Source: Sulfitobacter albidus
GTDB taxonomy: Bacteria > Pseudomonadota > Alphaproteobacteria > Rhodobacterales > Rhodobacteraceae
Length of the DNA: 64,000 nt
Assembly: GCF_018200035.1 (NCBI RefSeq)
Contig: NZ_CP073581.1
Location: 1,422,501-1,486,500, forward strand
Direction: 5' to 3'
Part shown: positions 1 to 10,801 of the stretch, one piece after another
Layout of the letters: each line of letters opens with the position of its first letter
Numbering within the stretch: the first letter of the stretch is position 1
Notes under the pieces: generated by a model
Databases searched by the model: none
Seen by the model: only the letters and a program-made list of their open reading frames with translations
Told to the model about the DNA's origin: nothing
Program-made: the position numbers and the translations under genes

Positions 1-363
1 GCCAGCGGCAGCGAGGACGCAACGGTGCGCGCCATTCAGGAGGTGCAGATAAGGTTTCTGCTGGCCGCGGCGGGGGCAGGGGTGATCGATCTGACCATGG
101 ACGAGCCAGACCTGCGCGAGGCGATGACCGAGGGCGAGGAGGAGCTGCGCGAGAACCTGCGCCGCGGTGCCATGGAGGGGGCCGCCTATACCTATCAGGC
201 GTTTTCGGACCCGGAGGTCGAAGCCTATGCCGAAGCGCTGGAGCATCCGCTGATGCAGGAAGCCTACGCGCTGATGAACGCCGTGCAATACGAGATCATG
301 GCCAATCGGTTCGAAGCCGTGGCCGACCGGCTGCGGCAGATGCAGCCCAGTCAGGATCTGTGA
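1..363 (+). CDS. C-terminal part of a DUF2059-like protein (cut by window edge)
   Basis: The frame is open from the first base of the window to a TGA at 361-363, so this is the end of a longer gene. The visible roughly 120 residues are acidic and helical, with an 'FSDPEVEAYAEALEHP' stretch that resembles the 'F.s.eg..y' helix pairs of DUF2059-type periplasmic proteins. Its stop overlaps the start of the next gene (TGATG), which encodes a similar protein, so the two look like a translationally coupled tandem pair. Function is unknown and the family call rests on general resemblance only. Confidence 0.5.
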   Translation, partial: ASGSEDATVRAIQEVQIRFLLAAAGAGVIDLTMDEPDLREAMTEGEEELRENLRRGAMEGAAYTYQAFSDPEVEAYAEALEHPLMQEAYALMNAVQYEIMANRFEAVADRLRQMQPSQDL

Positions 364-1184
364 TGCGCGCTGTTCTGACCTCCGCTCTTGCGGCGCTTTT
401 GTGCGTCACGCTGGCGCTGCCGGTATGGGCCAACGCCCGCCACACCGTCCTGATGGACGTGCTGCGCATCAACGAACTGACGGCGATCCTGCACGCCGAG
501 GGGCTGGCGTTTGGCGAAAGCCTCAACATCGACTGGCTGGACGGGCGGGGCGGGGCGGCGTGGAACCAGCAGGTCGCGCGCATCTACGACCGCGAGCGCT
601 TGGCCGAAGGGATCCGCGCGGGGCTGGAGCCGTCGGTGACCGGTGACACGCTGGAGACGGCGATCGAATTCTTCGCCTCCGATCTGGGACAGCGGGTTCT
701 GACGCTGGAGAATTCCGCGCGCGAGGCCATGGCCGATGCGCAGATCGAGGAGGCCGCCCGCGCGCGCCACGCGCAGATCAGTGGCACCAATGATCCGCGA
801 TTGGCCCAGATCGCGCGCATGATCGACGCAGGGGATCTGATCAATCGCAACGTGACCTCCGCGCTCAATTCCAACGTGCAATTCATGCGCGCTTTGGTCG
901 ATGGCGGCCTTTACGAGATGTCCGAGGACGAGATTTTGAGCGACGTGCTTGCCGAACGCGACAGCATCGAGGCCGACACGACTGGCTGGATCTACGCCTT
1001 TTTGCTGCTGGCCTACAGCCCGCTGACGCTCGAAGAGCTGACAGCCTACGCCGATTTCAGCGAAACCCGCGCGGGCAAGGCGCTGAATGCGGGGTTTTTC
1101 GCGGGGTTTGATCCGCTTTATGCCGATATCTCCTACGCGCTGGGGCGCGCGATGGTGCTGAACATGGCCGCCGAGGAGCTTTAG
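363..1184 (+). CDS. DUF2059-like secreted protein
   Basis: A protein of 273 residues. The start is the ATG in the TGATG overlap with the previous gene; a GTG three bases earlier is the alternative. Residues 1-23 form a signal peptide (hydrophobic run ending 'PVWANA'), so it is probably periplasmic. Two related helical segments follow, one near residues 95-120 ('FFASDLGQRVLTLENSAR') and one near residues 220-245 ('YADFSETRAGKALNAGFF'), the repeated pattern expected of DUF2059. No catalytic motif is visible. It is likely cotranscribed with the truncated gene before it. A possible promoter for rplU starts 14 bases after its stop. Confidence 0.6.
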   Translation: MRAVLTSALAALLCVTLALPVWANARHTVLMDVLRINELTAILHAEGLAFGESLNIDWLDGRGGAAWNQQVARIYDRERLAEGIRAGLEPSVTGDTLETAIEFFASDLGQRVLTLENSAREAMADAQIEEAARARHAQISGTNDPRLAQIARMIDAGDLINRNVTSALNSNVQFMRALVDGGLYEMSEDEILSDVLAERDSIEADTTGWIYAFLLLAYSPLTLEELTAYADFSETRAGKALNAGFFAGFDPLYADISYALGRAMVLNMAAEEL

Positions 1185-1197
1185 GCCGCGCGCCCGC

Positions 1198-1226
1198 TTG
1201 ACTTGGCGCAACGATACGCACATAAC
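1198..1226 (+). promoter_or_regulatory. Candidate sigma-70 promoter for rplU-rpmA
   Basis: TTGACT at 1198-1203 is followed after 17 bases by CATAAC at 1221-1226, a good -35 and a moderate -10 match. It lies 140 bases before the rplU ATG, leaving a leader of roughly 130 bases. This is inferred from consensus only. Confidence 0.4.
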
Positions 1227-1365
1227 CGCGCAACTTGGACGGGGAGGCCCGAATCCGAGTGTTTTGTAATGACGCCCAAGGGCGCGCTGTCTGCCGGTGA
1301 GGGACACCCTCGCAAACGCCCCGAAAGGGGGACCACAAGACGCGGAAAAGATGAAGGAAAGACCT

Positions 1366-2133
1366 ATGTTTGCGGTCCTGAAGACAGGCGGTAAGCAATA
1401 CAAAGTACAGGCCGGCGATATGCTGCGCGTGGAACGGATTGCGGCCTCCGCCGGTGAGAAAGTTCAATTCAACGAAGTGTTGATGCTGGGCGGTGACGAC
1501 CCGAAAGTCGGCGCGCCCCTGATTGAAGACGCGGGCGTTCAGGCCGAAGTCGTCGATCAGATCAAGGGTGACAAGGTCATCCACTTCGTCAAGCGTCGCC
1601 GGAAGCACTCTTCCAAGCGCACGAAGGGTCACCGTCAGAAGCTGACGCTGGTCAAGATCACGGATATCCTCGCCTCCGGCGCGGGCAAATCCGGTGTGGC
1701 CGCCGCCGTTGGCACAGGCTCCGTCAGCGCGGCTGCCGTGGCCGCCATCGAAGAGCGTTACACGTTCAACCGGGGCGAGCAGGCGGAGATGAAAAAGCGC
1801 GTCTCCGAAGGCGAAGCGAAAGAGAAAACCGCAAAGCCCGCCAAGAAGGCCGAGGCCGGTAACGCCGCTGGCAAGGAAGAGACCAAGAAGGCCGACGCGA
1901 AGCCCGCCAAGTCAAAGAAAGCCGCCAAGGGCGACGGCGACGACCTGAGCCAGATCTCGGGCGTGGGTCCTGTCATCGTGGGCAAGCTGAACGACGCGGG
2001 CATCACCACCTTCGCGCAGATCGCCGCGTGGACGGATGAAGACGTGGAAGCAATCGAAGAGAAACTCTCGTTCAAAGGCCGTGTCGGCCGTGAAGAGTGG
2101 ATCAAGCAGGCCAAAGAGCTGGCCAAAGGCTAA
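1366..2133 (+). CDS. rplU: 50S ribosomal protein bL21 with long C-terminal helix-hairpin-helix extension
   Basis: The start is the ATG at 1366 ('[15 protein letters not shown]'), preceded by the purine-rich GAAGGAAAG; an earlier in-frame ATG lacks homology. Residues 1-103 are a standard bL21, with '[14 protein letters not shown]' as the 23S rRNA-binding tail. The protein then runs on to 255 residues: an Ala/Lys-rich linker (about 110-190) and a C-terminal domain (about 192-255) containing '[20 protein letters not shown]', a helix-hairpin-helix type fold. Bacterial bL21 is normally about 103 residues. Such extensions are common in Rhodobacterales, but the role of the extra domain is not known to me. 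It is followed by rpmA after 11 bases. Confidence 0.95.
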   Translation: MFAVLKTGGKQYKVQAGDMLRVERIAASAGEKVQFNEVLMLGGDDPKVGAPLIEDAGVQAEVVDQIKGDKVIHFVKRRRKHSSKRTKGHRQKLTLVKITDILASGAGKSGVAAAVGTGSVSAAAVAAIEERYTFNRGEQAEMKKRVSEGEAKEKTAKPAKKAEAGNAAGKEETKKADAKPAKSKKAAKGDGDDLSQISGVGPVIVGKLNDAGITTFAQIAAWTDEDVEAIEEKLSFKGRVGREEWIKQAKELAKG

Positions 2134-2144
2134 GGAGAGACCAA

Positions 2145-2414
2145 ATGGCACATAAAAAAGCAGGCGGTTCATCCCGTAACGGGCGCGACTCCGCAGGGCG
2201 TCGCCTTGGCGTCAAGAAATATGGCGGCGAAGTCGTTGTTCCCGGCAATATCATCGTGCGCCAGCGCGGGACCAAATTCTGGCCCGGCGAAGGTGTGGGC
2301 ATGGGCAAGGATCACACGATCTTTGCGACCGTGGACGGCAACGTGTCGTTCCACAAGGGCCTGAAAAACCGCACGTTCATCTCGATCGTCCCGGTGGCCG
2401 AGGCCGCTGAATAA
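2145..2414 (+). CDS. rpmA: 50S ribosomal protein bL27
   Basis: A protein of 89 residues starting '[16 protein letters not shown]', the conserved bL27 N-terminus that reaches towards the peptidyl-transferase centre. The start ATG is preceded by AAGGAGAG at good spacing. There is no Firmicutes-type N-terminal cleavage extension, as expected for a proteobacterium. It is cotranscribed with rplU, and a strong terminator begins about 30 bases after its stop. Confidence 0.97.
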   Translation: MAHKKAGGSSRNGRDSAGRRLGVKKYGGEVVVPGNIIVRQRGTKFWPGEGVGMGKDHTIFATVDGNVSFHKGLKNRTFISIVPVAEAAE

Positions 2415-2444
2415 GCCGTACCTCACGGGATGACAGACATTCAG

Positions 2445-2478
2445 GGGATCGGCGCAACCGCCGGTCCCTTTTTCCTTT
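2445..2478 (+). terminator. Rho-independent terminator after rplU-rpmA
   Basis: A 10-bp stem (GGGATCGGCG pairing with CGCCGGTCCC, one T.G wobble) with a CAAC loop is followed by TTTTTCCTTTT. It separates the ribosomal pair from the GNAT gene that starts at 2498. Confidence 0.85.
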
Positions 2479-2497
2479 TCCGCCATGGTCGGATGAC

Positions 2498-3001
2498 ATG
2501 CCGCACACGCTCACCACTGACAGGCTTGCCCTGCGGCCCTTCAGGGTCGAGGATGCGGATACGGTCGTGCGGCTGATCGCGGATTGGGACGTGCTGCGCT
2601 GGATCACCCGCGCGCCCTATCCCTACACCCGCGACGATGCGATGGCCTTTATTCTGCGCCACGCGGCCCTCACCGCGCCGGTCTATGCGGTGACCCGCGC
2701 GGGCCAATTGATGGGCTGCTGTTCGCTGCAGGAAGAGCTTGGCTATTGGCTGGGCAAATCGTTCTGGGGTCAGGGATTTGCCACCGAAGCGGCCCGCGCC
2801 GTTTTGGCCGAGCATTTTGCGCTAAGCGACACTTCGGTGATCTCCGGCTATCTGTTGGGCAATGCAGGCTCCGCCGGTGTGCTGGGAAAGCTCGGATTCA
2901 CGCGCGGCAAGCTAAAGATCCGCGACAGCGCCGCGCGGGGGCATCCTGTCGAGATCCAGGAAATGACGCTTGACGCTGCCGACTGGCGGGCCGCTGCATG
3001 A
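2498..3001 (+). CDS. GNAT family N-acetyltransferase (RimJ/RimL-like)
   Basis: A protein of 167 residues. It starts 'TDRLALRPFRVEDAD', the typical first strand and helix of RimJ-like GNAT proteins, and contains 'GYWLGKSFWGQGFATEAARAVL', the acetyl-CoA-binding motif A with Q/RxxGxA character. It would acetylate an amine on a protein N-terminus or small molecule; the substrate cannot be read from sequence. Its stop overlaps the next start (ATGA at 2998), so it is coupled to the LysE exporter. The terminator upstream implies a promoter within 2470-2497 or read-through from rpmA. Confidence 0.85.
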   Translation: MPHTLTTDRLALRPFRVEDADTVVRLIADWDVLRWITRAPYPYTRDDAMAFILRHAALTAPVYAVTRAGQLMGCCSLQEELGYWLGKSFWGQGFATEAARAVLAEHFALSDTSVISGYLLGNAGSAGVLGKLGFTRGKLKIRDSAARGHPVEIQEMTLDAADWRAAA

Positions 3002-3600
3002 GCATCGCGATCCTGCCCCTTGCGGTGTTTGCCGCCAGCCAGGTCGGCACGCCAGGGCCCGCGAATATGGCGCTGCTGGCGACCGGCGCGCGCTTTGGCT
3101 TTCGTGCGGCGCTGCCGTTTGTGGCGGGGGTGGCTCTGGGCAAGCAGCTGATCATCTGGCCCATCGGATTTGGCCTGATGCAGCTCGCCGAGGCCGCGCC
3201 GGGCGTGTTCACCGCGCTCAAATACGCGTCCGCCGCCTATATCATCTGGCTGGCGTGGAAGGTCGCGAACCTGCGCCTTGGGCCGGGGCAGGCGGGCGCA
3301 AAGGCGCCGGGGTTTCTTGCCGGGCTGATCGTGCATCCGCTCAACCCCAAGGCCTGGGCGATGATCGTCGGCAGTTTCACTGCCTTTGTCGGCCCGGATG
3401 TCCCGACGCTGACGGCGACGGCCACCGTTGCCGCCGTTCTGCTTACCTGTCAGGCGGTCATGCACCCGCTTTGGGCGCTTGGTGGAGAGGCCATCGCCCG
3501 CACCGTTGCGGGCACACGGGCCGAGCCTTACCTCATGTGGACGCTCGCCGCGCTGACCGTGGCGTCCGTCCTTTTCGTCCTTTTTGCCAACGGAGGGTGA
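2998..3600 (+). CDS. LysE/RhtB family amino-acid exporter
   Basis: A protein of 200 residues, the usual size for this family. The N-terminal 'GTPGPANMALLATGARFGFRAALPFVAG' region matches the GPxN signature of LysE/RhtB exporters. About six hydrophobic segments are visible, including 'FLAGLIVHPLNPKAW', the conserved motif before helix 4. It would export an amino acid or derivative across the inner membrane, substrate unknown. It lies between two acetyltransferase genes with an ATGA overlap upstream and one base downstream, so the trio probably forms a single translation unit. Confidence 0.85.
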   Translation: MSIAILPLAVFAASQVGTPGPANMALLATGARFGFRAALPFVAGVALGKQLIIWPIGFGLMQLAEAAPGVFTALKYASAAYIIWLAWKVANLRLGPGQAGAKAPGFLAGLIVHPLNPKAWAMIVGSFTAFVGPDVPTLTATATVAAVLLTCQAVMHPLWALGGEAIARTVAGTRAEPYLMWTLAALTVASVLFVLFANGG

Positions 3601-3601
3601 G

Positions 3602-5166
<1,565 letters not shown>

Positions 5167-5179
<13 letters not shown>

Positions 5180-6288
5180 CGGACGCCTCCCGCATCGTCG
5201 TCAAGATCGGCTCGGCCCTGCTGGTCGAGGGTGGCGCGTTGCGGGCGGAGTGGCTGGCATCGCTGGCCGAGGATGTGGCGTGGCTGACCGCGCAGGGCGT
5301 GCGGGTGGTTCTGGTCTCCTCCGGCTCCATCGCGCTGGGGCGCGGGGTGCTGGGCTTGGGGCAGGGTACGCTTCCGCTGGAGCAATCGCAGGCCGCCGCC
5401 GCCGTGGGCCAGATCCGGCTCGCCCGCGCCTATGAGGACGCGCTGGCGGCGCATGGTATCACCACGGCGCAGGTTCTGGTGACGCTCGAAGATAGTGCCG
5501 ACCGCCGCCGCTACCTCAATTCGCGCGCCACGCTTGAGACGCTTATCACTCTGGGCGCGGTTCCCATTGTGAACGAGAATGACACGGTCGCCACGGATGA
5601 GATCCGGTTTGGTGACAATGACAGGCTGGCCGCGCAGATCGCCGTGACGGTGGGTGCCGATCAGCTGGTGCTGCTGTCGGATGTGGACGGATTTTACTCG
5701 AACAACCCCGCGCAAGACCCTGACGCAAAACGCTTTCCCACCATCGACCGGATCACACCGCAGATCGAGGCGATGGCAGGGGACGCGGGATCAGGTCTCA
5801 GCAAGGGCGGGATGAAGACCAAGGTGATGGCTGCCAAGACCGCCGTCGCGGCAGGCTGTGCCATGGCAATCACCGAAGGGTCGGTGCTCAACCCCCTGCG
5901 GCGCCTGCATAATGGCGCAAACGCCACGTGGTTCACCGCGCAGACCGACCCGCAGGCTGCGCGCAAGAACTGGATCACGGCGATGAAGCCGCAGGGCGTT
6001 CTGCATCTGGATGCGGGCGCGATGGCCGCCCTGGAGCGGGGCAAGAGCCTGTTGCCCGCGGGGGTCACGCGGATCGACGGCACGTTTGATCGCGGCGACG
6101 CTGTCGAAATCAGGGGGCCGGGTGGGGAGACGCTCGGCTCTGGCCTGACCCGCTATGCGGCGGATGAAGCGGAGCGGATCAAGGGGCGCCACAGCCGGGA
6201 GATCGAGGCCGTGCTGGGCTATCCGGGGCGGGCGGCGCTGGTGCACCGGGATGACATGTCACTTCAGGAAACGACGGTAACACAATGA
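5167..6288 (+). CDS. proB: Glutamate 5-kinase
   Basis: First step of proline synthesis: ATP plus glutamate gives glutamyl 5-phosphate in the cytosol. The GTG start at 5167 lies inside the end of obgE. The protein has 373 residues with an amino-acid kinase domain (about 1-255: '[14 protein letters not shown]', '[11 protein letters not shown]', '[18 protein letters not shown]') and a C-terminal PUA domain (about 275-365, '[21 protein letters not shown]'). The long two-domain form is usual for Gram-negative ProB and is normally proline-inhibited. Coupled to proA by an ATGA overlap. Confidence 0.96.
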
Positions 6289-7547
6289 CAGAAAACGAAG
6301 ATATCGGATCGCTGATGGCCGGTCTCGGCGCGCGTGCCAAGGCCGCTGCCGCCACGCTCGCCACCGCCACCGCAGAGCGCAAGCACGCGGCCCTGATCAG
6401 CGCCGCCGAGGCCGTCTGGCAGCAGCGCGAGACGATTTATGAGGCAAACGCGCAGGACATGGCGTTTGGCACCGACAAGGGGCTCTCGCCCGCCATGCTC
6501 GACCGGTTGCAGCTTGACGAGGACAGGCTGCGCGGCATCATCGACGGGCTGCGCGCCATTGCCGAGCAGCCCGACCCCGTGGGCGAGGTGATGGAAGCCT
6601 GGGATCAGCCCAGCGGCCTGTCGATCCAGCGCGTGCGCACGCCACTGGGCGTGATCGGCGTGATCTACGAATCCCGCCCCAACGTGACGGCGGACGCGGG
6701 CGCGCTGTGTCTCAAGGCCGGGAATGCGGTGATCCTGCGCGGCGGATCGGAGAGTTTCCACAGCTCCCGCGCGTTGCACGCCTGCCTGCAGCAGGGGCTG
6801 CGCGATGCGGGTCTGCCCGAGGATGCGATCCAGCTGGTGCCTACCCGCGACCGGGCGGCGGTGCAGGCCATGCTGACGATGACCGACACCATCGACGTGA
6901 TCGTGCCGCGCGGCGGTAAAGGCCTGGTCGGGCTGGTCCAGCGCGAGGCGCGGGTGCCCGTTTTTGCCCATCTCGAAGGGATCGTGCACATCTATATCGA
7001 CGCGGCAGCGGATGCCGAAAAGGCGCTGAAGGTGGTGCTGAATGCCAAGACCCGGCGCACGGGAATTTGCGGCGCGGCGGAGTGTTTGCTGATCCACCGC
7101 GATGTGGCTGCGACCATCGGGCAGGGTGTGCTGCGCGCGCTGATGGACGCCGGTGTCGAAGTGCGGGCCGATCCCGCGCTAAACGTCCCAGGCACGCAGC
7201 CCGCAACCCAGGAAGATTGGGGTCACGAATACCTCGATATGATCATCGCCGCGCGTCAGGTGGATGGCATCGATGATGCGATTGCCCACATCCGCCAGTT
7301 TGGCTCGAACCACACCGATTGTATTCTGACCGAGGACGCCGCCGCGGCCACGCAGTTTCTCAACCAGCTCGACAGCGCGATCGTAATGCACAATGCCTCG
7401 ACGCAATTTGCCGATGGCGGCGAGTTTGGCATGGGCGCAGAGATCGGCATCGCCACGGGAAAGATGCACGCGCGCGGCCCCGTGGGCGCAACCCAATTGA
7501 CGAGCTTCAAATACCTCGTGCGCGGCGACGGAACCGTACGTGCCTAG
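6285..7547 (+). CDS. proA: Gamma-glutamyl phosphate reductase
   Basis: Second step of proline synthesis, the NADPH-dependent reduction of glutamyl phosphate to glutamate semialdehyde. It has 420 residues, the family norm, with the aldehyde-dehydrogenase fold and the catalytic Cys region '[19 protein letters not shown]' near residue 255. '[20 protein letters not shown]' is the conserved nucleotide-site strand. The start overlaps the proB stop, so the two subunits of this channelled pathway are made together. The TAG stop is shared base for base with the stop of the convergent chpT gene (CTAG at 7544-7547). Confidence 0.97.
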   Translation: MTENEDIGSLMAGLGARAKAAAATLATATAERKHAALISAAEAVWQQRETIYEANAQDMAFGTDKGLSPAMLDRLQLDEDRLRGIIDGLRAIAEQPDPVGEVMEAWDQPSGLSIQRVRTPLGVIGVIYESRPNVTADAGALCLKAGNAVILRGGSESFHSSRALHACLQQGLRDAGLPEDAIQLVPTRDRAAVQAMLTMTDTIDVIVPRGGKGLVGLVQREARVPVFAHLEGIVHIYIDAAADAEKALKVVLNAKTRRTGICGAAECLLIHRDVAATIGQGVLRALMDAGVEVRADPALNVPGTQPATQEDWGHEYLDMIIAARQVDGIDDAIAHIRQFGSNHTDCILTEDAAAATQFLNQLDSAIVMHNASTQFADGGEFGMGAEIGIATGKMHARGPVGATQLTSFKYLVRGDGTVRA

Positions 7548-8131
7548 TCAAAGCGCAGGGTGAGACGGTTGGCGTCCTGCGCGAGGTGAATGGCGCGCCC
7601 GTCCTCCTCGGCCCATTGGCGCAGCAGACCGAATTGCACCTGCGCGGGCGACAGCTCGGGCAGGGGGGACGCGCCCGTCAGTGCGTCCCAAAGCTCGGGT
7701 GCGAGGTTGAACTTGTCGGCGCGGCCTTCGATCATCCGGGCGCTCGCGTCGATGACACCGCCGTAGGGCATCGCGTTCTCGACACACATCATGGCCAGAA
7801 ACCCCATACGCACGTGCCGTCGTGTTTCGGGTTCGGACGGGATCCAGGTGACCTGAAGGCGACCCGCCTCGTGGATGTCCTTGAGGATAGACGTCACTTC
7901 CGAAGGGCTGACCATCTGATCGCCGGCATGCCCGAATGCGATCCGCAGGAACCGGACCCGCGCACTTGCACTGCGCACCGATTCCGAGATCAGCGCCATC
8001 TCGGGCGAGGGGGTGACGTCCCCGCTCATCTGCAACAATTCAAGACCGTTGTTGATTGCCCCTATCGGGGATATGAGGTCGTGACAGATACGGCTCCCGA
8101 TCAGCGCGGAGAAGTCTGTTGGTTGGGTCAT
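7544..8131 (-). CDS. chpT: Histidine phosphotransferase ChpT
   Basis: ChpT relays phosphate from the hybrid kinase CckA to the cell-cycle regulator CtrA (and CpdR) in Alphaproteobacteria. The 195-residue protein starts with a histidine-kinase-like dimerisation helix holding '[20 protein letters not shown]', with the phosphorylatable His at residue 17. The rest resembles a degenerate HATPase fold without N, G1 or G2 boxes, as known for ChpT. It is a single gene convergent with proA. In Rhodobacterales this pathway governs motility and gene-transfer-agent genes rather than viability, so it is probably regulatory here too. Confidence 0.82.
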   Translation of the reverse strand: MTQPTDFSALIGSRICHDLISPIGAINNGLELLQMSGDVTPSPEMALISESVRSASARVRFLRIAFGHAGDQMVSPSEVTSILKDIHEAGRLQVTWIPSEPETRRHVRMGFLAMMCVENAMPYGGVIDASARMIEGRADKFNLAPELWDALTGASPLPELSPAQVQFGLLRQWAEEDGRAIHLAQDANRLTLRFD

Positions 8132-8161
8132 CTAGCGGCCTTTTGAGCGGGAGACGGGGAG

Positions 8162-8350
8162 ATGGAAGATTTGAACGCGATCTTGACCCCGGGCATGCTG
8201 GTACGCCATCCCGGCGCGCCTGAATGGGGCGTCGGACAGGTTCAAAGCAATATCGGCGGGCGGGTCACCGTGAATTTTCGCGATAGTGGAAAAGTTGTAA
8301 TCGACAGCAGCCGCATCGCGCTTCATCCGGTTTTCGAGAGTGATAATTGA
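8162..8350 (+). CDS. DUF3553 domain protein
   Basis: A small protein of 62 residues made almost entirely of one SH3-like beta domain: 'LTPGMLVRHPGAPEWGVGQVQSN' followed by 'GGRVTVNFRDSGKVVID'. This pattern is typical of DUF3553, which resembles the CarD/Tudor-like domain seen at the ends of some helicases. It starts 30 bases from the divergent chpT start, so the two promoters must overlap. No partner can be deduced; a nucleic-acid or RNA-polymerase contact is possible but unproven. Confidence 0.75.
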   Translation: MEDLNAILTPGMLVRHPGAPEWGVGQVQSNIGGRVTVNFRDSGKVVIDSSRIALHPVFESDN

Positions 8351-8454
8351 CGGCGGAGCATTCCAGCCAATTTACAATATAAGCAAAAAGCATAACCCAT
8401 GGTAGTACCCCCCACGTCTTTCAACCCGGAAAAAACCGCAACGCGCGCAAGCCA

Positions 8455-9243
8455 TTGCAAATTTTTTTACGATTGGACGGCGTTTTGACCGGGCGGGCTG
8501 CCTATACCGTGCAATTGGCGCAAAGCGCCGCGGATCTGCGCGCGGCCCAGCGGCTGCGCTACGAGGTCTTTGTGCGCGAGCTTGGGGCGCAGGCGGACGG
8601 CACCGATCACTCCGACGGGTTGGAGCGCGATCGCTTCGATACCGTGGCCGATCACCTGATCGCGCGGCCTGCCGGATCGGATGACGTCGTGGGCGTCTAC
8701 CGCCTGCTGCGCCGCGAGGGGGCGGCGGAAGTCGGCGGGTTCTATTCGGAAGGGGAGTATGATCTGGCGCCCTTGCTGAGCGGCGGCAAACGCTTGCTGG
8801 AGCTAGGCCGGTCGTGCCTGCATCCCGATCACCGCGGCGGCACCGCGCTGCATCATCTGTGGGCCGCGCTGGTTGCCTATACCCGCGCGCATGAAATCGA
8901 GGTGCTGTTCGGCACGGCAAGCTTTCGCGGCACGGATCCGGCGACGATTGCCGCGCCGCTGTCGCTGCTGCAATACCGCCATCTCGCCCCCGAGCCGTTG
9001 CGCCCGAGGGCGCTGGCGACGGGCTTTCAGCGCATGGATCTGATCGCCGATGCGCAGCTGGATCGCAGGGCGGCGATGGTCGAGATGCCGAGCCTCATCA
9101 AATCCTACCTTCGGCTTGGCGGATACGTGGGTGAGGGGGCCTTTGTCGATCATCGGTTCAACACGACCGACGTGTGTCTGGTGCTCGAAACCGCGTCAGT
9201 CGACCCGGCGCGCCTGCGCCGCCTTACCCAGAGGCAGACATGA
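8455..9243 (+). CDS. olsB: L-ornithine N(alpha)-acyltransferase
   Basis: OlsB transfers a 3-hydroxyacyl group from ACP to the alpha-amine of ornithine, giving lyso-ornithine lipid. The 262-residue GNAT-type protein contains 'QRLRYEVFVRELGAQ' and 'LELGRSCLHPDHRGGTALHHLW', the hallmarks of the OlsB family (also distantly LuxI-like). The start is uncertain: TTG at 8455 is the longest option and TTG codons at 8473 and 8485 are alternatives; no ATG is available and no good Shine-Dalgarno is visible. It overlaps olsA by ATGA. No Pho box was seen in the AT-rich 104 bases before it. Confidence 0.88.
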   Translation: MQIFLRLDGVLTGRAAYTVQLAQSAADLRAAQRLRYEVFVRELGAQADGTDHSDGLERDRFDTVADHLIARPAGSDDVVGVYRLLRREGAAEVGGFYSEGEYDLAPLLSGGKRLLELGRSCLHPDHRGGTALHHLWAALVAYTRAHEIEVLFGTASFRGTDPATIAAPLSLLQYRHLAPEPLRPRALATGFQRMDLIADAQLDRRAAMVEMPSLIKSYLRLGGYVGEGAFVDHRFNTTDVCLVLETASVDPARLRRLTQRQT

Positions 9244-10076
9244 CGACGCCGTGGAATGAGAGCACGCCACCCGCGGCCTCGCGGATCGGCGTTCTTGGCT
9301 GGTTGCGGGTCGTGCTGCGCGCCGCGGCGCTGATCGTTTTGGTCTTTGGGGCGCTGGCGGTGCTTTTGCTGGTGCGCCTGATCGAGCGGCCGCTGTGTGG
9401 TTTGCACCGGCCCGTCACGCCTTCGATCACCAAATTCGTCTGCCGCAACGGGTTGCGCATCTGCGGCATCGGCCTGCGGGTGCGCGGCGCGCCGATGCGC
9501 AGCCGGGGCGCCGTGGTGGCCAATCATACCAGCTGGCTCGATATCTTTGTCCTTAATGCCTCAAAGAGGATCTATTTCGTATCGAAATCCGAAGTGGCGG
9601 GCTGGCCGGGGATCGGGTGGCTGGCGCGGGCGACCGGCACGGTATTCATCGAACGCACGCCCGCCCGCGCGCGCGCGCAGACAGAGCTGTTTCAGGCGCG
9701 CCTGATGGCGGGGCACAAGCTGTTGTTCTTTCCCGAAGGCACCAGCACCGACGGGCAGCAGGTGCTGCCGTTCAAGACGACGCTGTTTCAGTCGTTTTTT
9801 GGCGACACGCTGCGCGCGGCGATCTGGGTGCAGCCTGCGGCAGTCGTCTTTCACGCGCCCGCCGGAGCGGACCGACGGTTTTACGGCTGGTGGGGAGACA
9901 TGGATTTTGGCCCGCATCTTATCCAGTCGCTGACCCCCGCGCGCGGCGGATCAGTCGATGTAATCTACTGCCCGCCATTGAAGGTATCGGATTTTGCCGA
10001 CCGCAAGGCGCTGGCCCGTGCCGCAGAAGAAGCCGTGCGCGCGGCCCATCAATCAGTCGCTCAGCAGCACCAGTGA
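9240..10076 (+). CDS. olsA: Lyso-ornithine lipid O-acyltransferase (PlsC-like)
   Basis: Adds the second acyl chain to the hydroxyl of lyso-ornithine lipid, completing the phosphorus-free membrane lipid. The 278-residue protein has an N-terminal membrane helix (about 21-48, 'VLRAAALIVLVFGALAVLLL'), then the acyltransferase HX4D box 'NHTSWLDIF' near residue 97 and 'FFPEGTSTDGQQVLPFKTTLF', the second PlsC motif. The start ATG overlaps the olsB stop. The last 24 bases overlap the end of the convergent GAF-like gene. The neighbouring olsB makes OlsA more likely than a phosphatidate-forming PlsC. Confidence 0.86.
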   Translation: MTTPWNESTPPAASRIGVLGWLRVVLRAAALIVLVFGALAVLLLVRLIERPLCGLHRPVTPSITKFVCRNGLRICGIGLRVRGAPMRSRGAVVANHTSWLDIFVLNASKRIYFVSKSEVAGWPGIGWLARATGTVFIERTPARARAQTELFQARLMAGHKLLFFPEGTSTDGQQVLPFKTTLFQSFFGDTLRAAIWVQPAAVVFHAPAGADRRFYGWWGDMDFGPHLIQSLTPARGGSVDVIYCPPLKVSDFADRKALARAAEEAVRAAHQSVAQQHQ

Positions 10077-10583
10077 CCCTGCGGCCAGCCCCGACAGGAT
10101 CCGCACCAGCATCAGATGCTCTGAGGTGATCGGCGCGGCACCCGGGCGGGCGCCGCCGAATTCGACCGTTCCGTAGACCCGGCCATCGAAAACGACAGGC
10201 GCGCCCGCAAATCGGTAGGGGACATGCCCGGTCTGATCGATGTAGTCGCCGGAGGGCGCGTCATCGGGGGTGTCGAAATGCAACGCGTTGCGGCTGCGCG
10301 ACATCAGATGGCTCAGCGTCGGCTTGCCCGGGCGCGGCGGTCGCACGACCATGCGCGCCGAAAAGAACGGCACCGCCGAGACGGGCTCCTGCGGGAGGGT
10401 AATATAGCCGTAGTCCATGTCGAGGGTGCTGCACATCCGGTTGAGCAGGATCGAAAACCGCTGCTTGATCGGAAGGGCGGGCAGCGAGAACACATAGACC
10501 ATGTTGTGCGCGACACGCTCGGTCTCGCTGCCCCCGGGATCTGAGCCGCGCGGTGGTCCCCCGTTGATGTCGACAACCTTCAT
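10053..10583 (-). CDS. GAF-domain-like protein
   Basis: A protein of 176 residues from the ATG at 10583 (a TTG two codons earlier is possible). It has the strand-helix layout of a small GAF domain: an N-terminal helix with '[28 protein letters not shown]', then '[26 protein letters not shown]', the typical closing strands, and a C-terminal amphipathic helix. No output domain is attached. It may sense a small ligand or act as a partner subunit. It is divergent from rpsB and its 3' end overlaps olsA by 24 bases on the other strand. Confidence 0.6.
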   Translation of the reverse strand: MKVVDINGGPPRGSDPGGSETERVAHNMVYVFSLPALPIKQRFSILLNRMCSTLDMDYGYITLPQEPVSAVPFFSARMVVRPPRPGKPTLSHLMSRSRNALHFDTPDDAPSGDYIDQTGHVPYRFAGAPVVFDGRVYGTVEFGGARPGAAPITSEHLMLVRILSGLAAGSLVLLSD

Positions 10584-10653
10584 ACTCAACCCGTCCGGCT
10601 ATGGCTCCGCGCCGCGATGTTCCGCGGGGCGAAACATCGGCAGGGCGGCACCC

Positions 10654-10801
10654 GAAAATGCATTTTCATGCACCTGAACACAAGATTCCCAGCGGGCGCA
10701 AGCCTTTGCAATTCAGGCTTGCAGAGCCTCTCAACCTGGGGTACGTGGACCGCACTTAATCCCGCAGTCGGGGATGGGGCGTTCGGGGGAGAAATCCCCG
10801 A
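10654..10801 (+). promoter_or_regulatory. Structured leader region of rpsB-tsf
   Basis: The 288-base gap between the GAF-like gene and rpsB holds three symmetric elements. They are a 14-bp perfect palindrome at 10654-10667 (GAAAATGCATTTTC), an 8-bp hairpin at 10698-10705 with 10715-10722 (GCAAGCCT/AGGCTTGC), and an 8-bp hairpin at 10768-10775 with 10794-10801 (TCGGGGAT/ATCCCCGA). S2 represses its own mRNA leader in E. coli, so one hairpin could be an autoregulatory site, but I recognise no family motif. Confidence 0.3.

Noticed and set aside
8455..9243. LuxI-type autoinducer synthase
   Set aside because: The fold is related, but the ELGRSCLHPDHRGG-type motif and the coupled PlsC-like gene identify OlsB instead.
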